A DNA stretch of 35,316 nt from NCBI RefSeq assembly GCF_049701115.1, contig NZ_JBNATX010000021.1:1-35316 (forward strand). Reading direction: 5' to 3'. Within the stretch, counting starts at the first letter, position 1. The number at the start of each line of letters is the position of its first letter. The position numbers and the translations under genes are program-made. This DNA is from Thermoanaerobacter sp049701115 (GTDB lineage: Bacteria; Bacillota; Thermoanaerobacteria; Thermoanaerobacterales; Thermoanaerobacteraceae). This document shows positions 30,509 to 35,316 of this stretch, in pieces. Under the pieces are notes generated by a model. The model did not search any database, was not told the origin of the DNA, and saw only the letters and a list, made by a program, of their open reading frames with translations.

Positions 30509-30604
30509 TTATTTGTTTAATGAAATTCTTATTCTCTTTTTGTCGCCATCAAAAGCGACTGCAAATCCCAATTTACTTAGCAACATTGCTGTCCAGATTG
30601 GCAT
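30509..30604 (-). CDS. 31-residue peptide (unknown)
   Basis: A short frame (MPIWTAMLLSKLGFAVAFDG then a basic tail, DKKRIRISLNK) with an excellent ribosome site (GAGGAGGTGAAATAA) and a start directly after the upstream stop (TAAATG). Spacing and ribosome site make translation likely. The first half is hydrophobic enough for membrane or protein contact. Confidence 0.6.
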   Translation of the reverse strand: MPIWTAMLLSKLGFAVAFDGDKKRIRISLNK

Positions 30605-30769
30605 TTATTTCACCTCCTCTAACTTTTCTAGCCCTCTTTCTATGCCTTTGAGGTAAAATTCTCTAAAATTCCAGTCGATTTCAACATAATAACTAAGTGC
30701 TTCTAAAATTATTTCAGCTTTCTCTCTTTGCGTTAGCTTTTTTGCTTCATGTCCCCAACTCATGTTCAT
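30605..30769 (-). CDS. 54-residue early protein (unknown)
   Basis: A small frame (MNMSWGHEAKKLTQREKAEIILEALSYYVEIDWNFREFYLKGIERGLEKLEEVK), probably helical. The start may be ATG at 30769 or 30763; AAAGGAG lies about 10 bases before the first. It overlaps the preceding gene by 23 bases and supplies the ribosome site for the next in its last codons. No family recognised. Confidence 0.65.
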   Translation of the reverse strand: MNMSWGHEAKKLTQREKAEIILEALSYYVEIDWNFREFYLKGIERGLEKLEEVK

Positions 30770-30926
30770 GTGACTGTAACTCCTTTCCCCTCTTCATATC
30801 TCTCAAAAACTGTTCACCTAAGATTCGTGCTAATAAGTCATAGTTTGGTTCCACATCAGACGGTATTATCTCTCGTCTTATCTCCTGCATTGTCTTTCTG
30901 TCGAGAATTATCTTTAAAATAGCCAA
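30747..30926 (-). CDS. 59-residue early protein (unknown)
   Basis: A small frame (MAILKIILDRKTMQEIRREIIPSDVEPNYDLLARILGEQFLRDMKRGKELQSHEHELGT) beginning with TTG 9 bases after AAGGAGG. It looks helical and basic. A CCTCTCCAA/TTGGAGAGG stem-loop lies just upstream (30951-30983). No family recognised. Confidence 0.65.
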   Translation of the reverse strand: MAILKIILDRKTMQEIRREIIPSDVEPNYDLLARILGEQFLRDMKRGKELQSHEHELGT

Positions 30927-30950
30927 TTAGAACAACCTCCTTTTCTTTTC

Positions 30951-30983
30951 CCTCTCCAAAATCGTAAAATGTTCTTGGAGAGG
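30951..30983. promoter_or_regulatory. Stem-loop in the divergent gap
   Basis: CCTCTCCAA (30951-30959) pairs with TTGGAGAGG (30975-30983) around a 15-base loop. On the plus strand the 3' arm overlaps the start of the Shine-Dalgarno AGGAGGTGA (30981-30989) of the Cas2-like gene, so folding could limit its translation. There is no T-run, so it is not an intrinsic terminator. Confidence 0.5.
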
Positions 30984-30993
30984 AGGTGAAGTT

Positions 30994-31259
30994 ATGGTTT
31001 ATTTAATCTCTTATGACCTTAACAAGCCAGGTCAGATTACAGCGATCTTTACAAAGAGATTAAATCTTTAGGTGCTTGGTGGCATTATCTTGATTCCACT
31101 TGGTTAGTTGATACTACTTTAACTTCCAGTCAAATTTTTGATCGATTGCATCCAAAGATGGATGCTTCTGATTTCTTACTCATAATCGCAGTTAAACCTG
31201 ACTATTATGGTTGGCTACCAAAAGAAGCTTGGGACTGGATATATACGCATATTAGATAA
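30994..31259 (+). pseudogene. Broken SinR-family / Cas2-like gene
   Basis: ATG with AGGAGGTGAAGTT upstream starts MVYLISYDLNKPGQ and then leaves frame. Repairing one base near 31035 (CAGATTAC to CAGGATTAC) restores a frame of about 88 residues (YSDLYKEIKSLGAWWHYLDS...HPKMDASDFLLIIAV...GWLPKEAWDWIYTHIR) ending at 31259. The ferredoxin-like start and overall pattern match short SinR-family proteins related to Cas2/VapD RNases. Without repair the first frame stops after 25 residues, and the second has no start codon before TTG at 31145. It lies opposite the early operon, its stop abutting the next gene's stop. Decay or a sequencing error. Confidence 0.75.
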
Positions 31260-31421
31260 TTATCTGGACGAATTGCTACAAGGTTCATTTCTTATCAATT
31301 CCTCTTTAGTTTTAAGACCATGTTTACTGTCTCCAAAGAGTTTCACTTCTATCTGGCGGGGTTCAAGCTTTTCATTTATCTTTTTGAGTTCCGCCAGTAT
31401 TTCTTTTAAAATTTCCTCCAT
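31260..31421 (-). CDS. 53-residue early protein (unknown)
   Basis: A small frame (MEEILKEILAELKKINEKLEPRQIEVKLFGDSKHGLKTKEELIRNEPCSNSSR) with a coiled-coil start and GAGGAGGTGAGAGAG upstream of ATG. It directly follows the antirepressor gene. Its stop abuts that of the convergent Cas2-like gene. No family recognised. Confidence 0.65.
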   Translation of the reverse strand: MEEILKEILAELKKINEKLEPRQIEVKLFGDSKHGLKTKEELIRNEPCSNSSR

Positions 31422-31434
31422 CTCTCTCACCTCC

Positions 31435-32172
31435 TCATGCTCTTTTCAAAGCTATGACATTGTCTTCTTTAATGACTTTTCTTATGAAATCCAGTCCCTT
31501 TTGGTAAACTAGCGTTTTAATGTATATATGTGTTGTACCGTCTGGCTTTGTGTATTTCTGCTCTATTGTTCTGAAGTAGCCTTTGTCAATATATTCTTGA
31601 TAAGGGATGTTGTCCTTCATTAAGACGCCTTTCTCTCTCAAAAGCTTAAAGAGTTTGTTCCTGCCCATTCTTGTTTCTTCGTAAATCAATTTAGCTGCTC
31701 TGTTCATATCAATTGCGTCTTTACTGCCCGAGACAGCGTCGAAAAACTCGGCTTTAGGCTCTAATTCTTTTATTTTCTTTTCCTGCTCTGCTATGATTTT
31801 TTGTGCTTCAATTACTGCTGCTGCAATAAGCTGTCTTGGGTCAAGTGAGTATACTCCAGCTTTGCGTATCTGAGGTATGACCTCATGTGTAATCCAGCGC
31901 TTGAAGTCTTTTGCCTCTGGCTTTCGACTGCCAAGAATGAGGTTGTATAAACCAGCTTCATTGACTATATTGATTTCCTGTGTTCTTCCTAAGGAATCGA
32001 TGACCTCGATTAAATCTACCTCATCTTCATCTAACCTTCTAACAGCATCCGATGGATTACCAATGTCTAAAACATCACATACATCTTTTACTGCCCACCA
32101 TGGCTCACCATCTATAAGGAATGTCCTTACTTGGTGGTTTTTGTAATTAAATACTTGAGGTAAATTTGCCAT
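31435..32172 (-). CDS. Phage antirepressor (Bro-N plus KilAC/ANT)
   Basis: A 245-residue protein with an N-terminal Bro-N domain (about 1-105: FNYKNHQVRTFLIDGEPWWAVKDVCDVLDIGNPSDAVRRLDEDEVDLIEV...NIVNEAGLYNLILGSRKPEAKDFKRWITHEVIPQIRKAG) and a C-terminal ANT/KilAC domain (about 130-245: KAEFFDAVSGSKDAIDMNRAAKLIYEETRMGRNKLFKLLREKGVL...YQEYIDKGYF...KTLVYQKGLDFIRKV). Such proteins relieve repression during induction. It is the second gene after the Cro-like repressor in the early operon. Confidence 0.95.
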   Translation of the reverse strand: MANLPQVFNYKNHQVRTFLIDGEPWWAVKDVCDVLDIGNPSDAVRRLDEDEVDLIEVIDSLGRTQEINIVNEAGLYNLILGSRKPEAKDFKRWITHEVIPQIRKAGVYSLDPRQLIAAAVIEAQKIIAEQEKKIKELEPKAEFFDAVSGSKDAIDMNRAAKLIYEETRMGRNKLFKLLREKGVLMKDNIPYQEYIDKGYFRTIEQKYTKPDGTTHIYIKTLVYQKGLDFIRKVIKEDNVIALKRA

Positions 32173-32412
32173 TTAGCTCACCTCCTCTTTTTTGACATCA
32201 CGTTTTGTTGTGTTAGAATTTAAAAAAATATCTGGGAAAAGTTCTTCCATAGGAACTTTAAAATACTCTTCAAGTTTTTTCATAAGTTTAACGTTAGGGT
32301 TCCTTATTCCTAGTTCTATCGCACTCAAAAACTGTTGTGATATTCCTAACTCTTTCGCTAATTCCTCTTGACTTTTAGAACCTCTTAATTTTATCAACAA
32401 TTCTCTCTTCAT
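32173..32412 (-). CDS. Cro-like XRE repressor
   Basis: A 79-residue protein with an N-terminal helix-turn-helix (LLIKLRGSKSQEELAKELGISQQFLSAIELGIRNPNVKLMKKLEEYFKVPMEELF). It is the first gene of the leftward early operon, opposite the CI-like gene, so it most likely acts as Cro. GGAGGTGACATCGCA precedes the ATG. One operator-like repeat (32200-32212) lies in its 3' end. Confidence 0.92.
   Translation of the reverse strand: MKRELLIKLRGSKSQEELAKELGISQQFLSAIELGIRNPNVKLMKKLEEYFKVPMEELFPDIFLNSNTTKRDVKKEEVS
32200..32212. promoter_or_regulatory. Operator-like repeat inside the cro-like gene
   Basis: ACGTTTTGTTGTG, identical to the copy at 32434-32446 in the control region. It may let a repressor act downstream of the start, or simply be a chance relic of the operator. 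Confidence 0.45.
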
Positions 32413-32433
32413 TGCGATGTCACCTCCCGCACT

Positions 32434-32446
32434 ACGTTTTGTTGTG
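32434..32446. promoter_or_regulatory. Operator-like repeat O1
   Basis: ACGTTTTGTTGTG lies between the early promoter -10 and the cro-like start. It shares 12 of 13 bases with the copy at 32469. Probable repressor site. Confidence 0.6.
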
Positions 32447-32457
32447 TTTCTGATTAA

Positions 32458-32486
32458 ATTATATCACCACGTTTTGTTGTTGTCAA
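32458..32486 (-). promoter_or_regulatory. Early (PR-type) promoter
   Basis: On the minus strand a perfect TTGACA (32486-32481) and perfect TATAAT (32463-32458) are spaced 17 bp. A repressor repeat (ACGTTTTGTTGTT, 32469-32481) fills the spacer, so bound repressor would block RNA polymerase. It drives the cro-like gene and the early operon. Confidence 0.92.
32469..32481. promoter_or_regulatory. Operator-like repeat O2 in the early promoter spacer
   Basis: ACGTTTTGTTGTT lies between -10 and -35 of the early promoter and matches the repeats at 32434 and 32200. Probable CI/Cro binding site. Confidence 0.65.
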
Positions 32487-32529
32487 CACTAAATTTTTTA
32501 AAAAATACAACGAAATAATGTTAGAAGAA

Positions 32530-32550
32530 TACAACTTTATGTTGTACAAT
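32530..32550 (+). promoter_or_regulatory. Palindromic operator and CI promoter region
   Basis: TACAAC-N5-GTTGTA (32530-32546) is a perfect inverted repeat; its half site resembles the GTTGT ends of the other operators. A TACAAT -10-like box (32545-32550) overlaps its right end and lies 24 bases before the CI-like start; the matching -35 is poor, as expected for a maintenance promoter. Repressor here could control its own gene. Confidence 0.55.
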
Positions 32551-32573
32551 ATTTTTAAATGGAGGGATCCGAA

Positions 32574-32954
32574 ATGAATAGAATTAAAGATTTAAGAGCA
32601 GAAAAAGGAATTAGCCAAAACGAATTAGCAAAGGCATTAGGTTTAACTCAACAAGCTATAAGTGCTTATGAAAATGGGCTAAGAGAACCTGACTTAGAAA
32701 CTCTGCAAAAGATAGCCGATTTCTTTAATGTTAGTATTGACTATCTTTTAGGTAGAAGTGACATACGCAACCCAACAGACGAAATCACAGAAGCAGTAGA
32801 AGATGACCCAGAGCTTTTGGAGTTTTGGAACGAGCTTAAACAAAGAGAGGATCTAAAACTCCTCTTTAAACAAACGAGAAAGCTTTCGCCTAAAGACATA
32901 AAACAGGTGATTAGGATAATTAAGGCCATCGAGGAAGAAGAAAGCAATGAATGA
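32574..32954 (+). CDS. CI-like XRE repressor
   Basis: A 126-residue protein. Residues 1-60 form an XRE helix-turn-helix (MNRIKDLRAEKGISQNELAKALGLTQQAISAYENGLREPDLETLQKIADFFNVSIDYLLG). The remainder is a short acidic/helical tail (EAVEDDPELLEFWNELKQREDLKLLFKQTRKLSPKDIKQVIRIIKAIEEEE) with no LexA-type peptidase domain. With an ImmA-like protease gene downstream, it resembles ICEBs1 ImmR. I chose ATG at 32574, 8 bases after GGAGG; the frame to 32559 contains the Shine-Dalgarno itself. It maintains lysogeny. Confidence 0.93.
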   Translation: MNRIKDLRAEKGISQNELAKALGLTQQAISAYENGLREPDLETLQKIADFFNVSIDYLLGRSDIRNPTDEITEAVEDDPELLEFWNELKQREDLKLLFKQTRKLSPKDIKQVIRIIKAIEEEESNE

Positions 32955-32969
32955 TAAAGGAGGAATAAT

Positions 32970-33323
32970 ATGTCTCTTGAAATCTTGGACAAGCCTCTTA
33001 TGAAAGCTTTACTAGACGGAACTATTCCATTTCATGAGGTTATGTATGCTTATGACATCAGGTTACACATAATTTTTAGCCTTCCTTCATCAGTATTGGG
33101 CTTTACGTACATAAGCGGGAAAGGGAATTATTATATCTTATTGAATGGAAACGTAAACTATAGAACTCAAGTTAAGGTGTTTTTACACGAGATACATCAT
33201 ATTTTAGATGATGTTCCTAAAACAAGTTACTTTATAGGGCTTAACATGGAGTATATAGAAATAGAAAAACATGCTGACATGGTCGCTGAAGAAATTATAG
33301 AATATTTAGCAGCTTCTCAATAA
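32970..33323 (+). CDS. ImmA-type metalloprotease (repressor-cleaving candidate)
   Basis: A 117-residue protein with a zinc motif HEIHH (in VKVFLHEIHHILDDV, about residues 70-80) and a downstream third-ligand motif EIEKHADMVAEEI (about 96-108). This is the ImmA/IrrE family. It directly follows the CI-like gene with AAAGGAGGAATAAT before its ATG. In ICEBs1, ImmA cleaves ImmR to induce excision; by analogy this protein probably cleaves the CI-like repressor after DNA damage. The activation route is unknown. Confidence 0.9.
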   Translation: MSLEILDKPLMKALLDGTIPFHEVMYAYDIRLHIIFSLPSSVLGFTYISGKGNYYILLNGNVNYRTQVKVFLHEIHHILDDVPKTSYFIGLNMEYIEIEKHADMVAEEIIEYLAASQ

Positions 33324-33359
33324 AAAAATTTTGAGGGAAACATTTAATTCTTAAAATGT

Positions 33360-33365
33360 TATAAT
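33360..33365 (+). promoter_or_regulatory. -10 box for the ImmA-PIN pair
   Basis: TATAAT lies 25 bases before the start of the next gene, in a gap of 67 bases after the CI/ImmA operon. The best -35 at 17 bp (GAAACA) is weak. A separate promoter would let the pair be expressed in the lysogen. Confidence 0.5.
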
Positions 33366-33390
33366 ATAAATGAAAGGAGGTAAGATTACA

Positions 33391-34551
33391 ATGCCCACAG
33401 TAGAAGTAGATGTAAGTCCCCACGTCCTTCGATGGGCTTTAAATAGATCTGGAAAAGAATCCGCTATTGAAGAAAAATTCCCTCAAATTTCTGAGTGGCT
33501 AAGCAAAAAAAGTAAACCTACCCTGCGGCAGTTGGAAGAATTAGCTAAAGTAACTTACACACCTCTCGGTTATTTTTTTCTACCAGAGCCACCAGAGGAT
33601 CAATTACCTGTACCATATTTTCGCACTGCTAATAAAAAACTTATAAATCAAGAGCAATTCAGCATCAACCTTATTGAAACTGTTCAAACAATGAAATTAA
33701 GGCAAGATTGGATGCGTGAATATCTTATTGAACAAGGTCAAGAACCTTTACCTTTTGTTAATTCTGCAAAACTTGATGATAATCCTTATCAGGTTGCTAA
33801 AAATATAAGAAAAACTTTAAATCTTGAAAACGGATGGGCAAGCAATTTCCCAAGTTGGACTACAGCATTGCGAGAATTACAAAAAAGGATGGAAAATGTA
33901 GGTATTATTGTGGTTGTCAACGGCATCGTGGGAAATAATACACATCGTAAACTTAATCCAGAAGAGTTCCGAGGTTTTGTATTGGTAGACGAATACGCAC
34001 CTTTGGTATTCGTAAATGGTGCAGATGCTAAAGCCGCTCAGATGTTTACTCTAGCGCATGAATTAGCACATTTGTGGTTTGGTAAGAGTGCAGCATTTGA
34101 TCTTAAAGAACTTCAACCAGCTAATGATAAAACTGAACAAATTTGTAATATTGTAGCTGCGGAATTCTTAGTACCTGAAGATGAATTCCAACAAATTTGG
34201 CCTGATATATCTCATGAGTCCGAACCTTACCAGATACTAGCTCGTTTTTTCAAAGTTAGTGAACTAGTTGTTGCACGTAGAGCTCTTGATCTTGGCTACA
34301 TTACTAAAGATGAATTTATCGAATTTTATAATAACTATCAAGCAAAAGAACATTCTACCACTCGTGACGAAGAGGGTGGCAATTTCTATGCAACCCAAAA
34401 CCTGCGGATTGGTCGGCGCTTTGCAGAGGCTGTAATAAGTGCTGTTAGAGAAGGTAAGCTCCTATATCGTGAAGCTTATCGTCTTACAGGCCTTTATGGG
34501 GATACTTTTGATAAATATGCAGAATTACTTGGTTTTGGAGGTCCAAAATGA
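33391..34551 (+). CDS. XRE/ImmA-IrrE family metallopeptidase (antitoxin-like partner)
   Basis: A 386-residue protein. Residues about 1-60 resemble a degenerate helix-turn-helix (VSPHVLRWALNRSGKE...FPQISEWLSKKSKPTLRQLEELAKVTYTPLGYFFL), then LPVPYFRT. The ImmA/IrrE protease core is near 150-260, with HELAH in MFTLAHELAHLWFG and the third-ligand segment TEQICNIVAAEFLVP. The C-terminal domain is helical. ATG at 33391 lies 9 bases after AAAGGAGGT, so I did not use the frame to 33370. It overlaps the PIN-like gene by four bases (ATGA). The family is known to pair with DUF4411 genes; here it is probably the antitoxin or sensor. Confidence 0.9.
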   Translation: MPTVEVDVSPHVLRWALNRSGKESAIEEKFPQISEWLSKKSKPTLRQLEELAKVTYTPLGYFFLPEPPEDQLPVPYFRTANKKLINQEQFSINLIETVQTMKLRQDWMREYLIEQGQEPLPFVNSAKLDDNPYQVAKNIRKTLNLENGWASNFPSWTTALRELQKRMENVGIIVVVNGIVGNNTHRKLNPEEFRGFVLVDEYAPLVFVNGADAKAAQMFTLAHELAHLWFGKSAAFDLKELQPANDKTEQICNIVAAEFLVPEDEFQQIWPDISHESEPYQILARFFKVSELVVARRALDLGYITKDEFIEFYNNYQAKEHSTTRDEEGGNFYATQNLRIGRRFAEAVISAVREGKLLYREAYRLTGLYGDTFDKYAELLGFGGPK

Positions 34552-35048
34552 TAGAAAACAATATCTATGTTCTAGATGCCAATGTTTTTATAGAAGCTTC
34601 ACGTCGTTATTATGCCTTTGATATTGCGCCGGCCTTTTGGGAAGCTTTAGTTAAAAATGCTGAAAAGGGATATATAATTACCATCGATCACGTAAAACAG
34701 GAACTAGAAAAAGGAAATGATACTTTGAGCCATTGGATGAAAAATACTTTTCATCATTGGTGTAAATCTACCAGTGAGAATGATGTTATTAGCATATATG
34801 AAAACGTAATAAAGTGGGTACAAGCACAGAATCAATTTTCTGATAAAGCTAAATATGATTTTGCAGGAGGAGCAGATGGTTGGTTAATCGCCTATGCAAA
34901 AGCTAAAGGTTGTGTCGTTGTAACTCATGAAGAATTTAAATCCGATATTAAGAGAAAAGTTCCTATACCCAATGTTTGTAGGGCATTCAATGTTCCATAT
35001 ATAAATACATTTGAAATGCTGCGCAGCTTAGGTATAAAATTTATTTAA
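34548..35048 (+). CDS. DUF4411 PIN-like protein (predicted RNase toxin)
   Basis: A 166-residue protein with PIN-domain acidic positions: Asp in VLDANVFIEA (about 9), Glu in VKQELEKG (about 55), Asp in AGGADGWLIAYAKAKGC (about 109), and VVTHEEF (about 124-130). DUF4411 belongs to the PIN-like nuclease clan. Its start overlaps the stop of the ImmA/IrrE-type gene (ATGA), giving coupled expression as in toxin-antitoxin or defence pairs. It is the last gene before attR, where cargo genes of prophages commonly lie. The toxin role is inferred from family and layout. Confidence 0.85.
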   Translation: MIENNIYVLDANVFIEASRRYYAFDIAPAFWEALVKNAEKGYIITIDHVKQELEKGNDTLSHWMKNTFHHWCKSTSENDVISIYENVIKWVQAQNQFSDKAKYDFAGGADGWLIAYAKAKGCVVVTHEEFKSDIKRKVPIPNVCRAFNVPYINTFEMLRSLGIKFI

Positions 35049-35124
35049 TACTCAAATTCAAGTTTGTAATAAAAAAATTATTAAAAAATTAGACTAAAAA
35101 TACAATGAGAATCAACCTAAAAAA

Positions 35125-35163
35125 TTGGTGACAAATTGGGGACACAATTTGCAATTGGGGACA
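35125..35163 (+). promoter_or_regulatory. Integrase arm-type sites, right group
   Basis: Three copies of TTGG[G/T]GACA lie in one orientation at 35125-35133, 35136-35144 and 35155-35163. The first two are 11 bp apart, exactly like the left pair at 115-134. Likely arm sites on the attR side. Confidence 0.65.
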
Positions 35164-35261
35164 CAAAAACACCTAATGTAACTTAATTCCAAGTTTATAA
35201 AACCTTTTTAAATCAAGGCTTTCAGAAATTAACACAACCATACAAAATAGGCTTCTACACA

Positions 35262-35313
35262 CTCCAAAACCGTGGGCTGCGGGTTCAAGTCCTGTCTCCC
35301 CTGCCATTATTGT
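35262..35313 (+). repeat. attR: attR core (52-bp direct repeat)
   Basis: Perfect copy of 4-55, carrying the last 45 bases of tRNA-Trp from the anticodon loop plus seven more. The preceding bases (CACA) do not pair with its anticodon stem, so this copy is only a tRNA fragment. The distance between cores gives a prophage of 35,258 bp. Confidence 0.95.
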
Positions 35314-35316
35314 AAA

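Overview
The window is one complete temperate siphophage-type prophage of about 35.26 kb, bounded by a 52-bp direct repeat (4-55 and 35262-35313). The left copy is the 3' half of a tRNA gene with a CCA (Trp) anticodon. It keeps base pairing in its anticodon stem, so it marks the intact host tRNA, and the phage is integrated into that tRNA's 3' end. AT-rich DNA, strong AGGAGGTG ribosome sites, frequent TTG/GTG starts, LLH-type holin, ArpU-type late regulator, YjcQ and an S-layer-homology (SLH) lysin all point to a Firmicute host. The SLH domain and general protein character suggest a thermophilic anaerobe of the Thermoanaerobacter kind; that last step is inference.

Layout from left to right: attL and integrase arm sites; integrase (minus); then, all minus, the lysis cassette (LLH holin, SLH-amidase, two small membrane proteins), tail fibre and baseplate genes interrupted by a free-standing HNH endonuclease, tape measure, the tail chaperones G and G-T, tail tube, head-tail connectors, HK97-type capsid, prohead protease, portal, terminase large and small, a GC-rich probable cos region and an HNH gene. 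Upstream of these come a YjcQ gene, a DUF4352 gene, an intergenic late promoter and the ArpU-type activator. The early block follows (RusA, small genes, helicase loader, replication initiator with iteron-like repeats, metallo-beta-lactamase-fold protein, RecT, SbcC-like ATPase, a run of very small genes, antirepressor and a Cro-like repressor). The lysogeny region on the plus strand holds a CI-like repressor with an ImmA-type protease, then a second ImmA/IrrE-type protein coupled to a DUF4411 PIN-like protein, and attR.

How it works together: CI and Cro-like repressors face each other across an operator region with a consensus TTGACA-17-TATAAT early promoter. An ImmA-like metalloprotease next to CI suggests derepression by proteolysis, as in ICEBs1. 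Early genes supply RecT/SbcC-like recombination and replication. The ArpU-like protein, last gene of the early block, sits directly before a CTGACA-17-TATAAT promoter that probably drives late genes. Cargo genes break the pattern: a lipoprotein gene on the opposite strand between the tape measure and tail chaperone genes, a frameshifted Cas2-like/SinR-family gene on the opposite strand of the early operon, and the ImmA-PIN pair beside attR.

Main points for a second look: a textbook -1 frameshift signal (A AAA AAC plus a 13-bp stem) for G-T; an apparent fission of the baseplate gene by a LamG-type cassette; an HNH protein with four identically spaced CX2C-X23-CX3C modules; iteron arrays inside the replication gene; a late promoter with a palindrome and a leader hairpin; and two probable single-base frame breaks. 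After the small genes are called, no gene-free stretch longer than 300 bases remains. No CRISPR array, insertion sequence or rRNA was seen.
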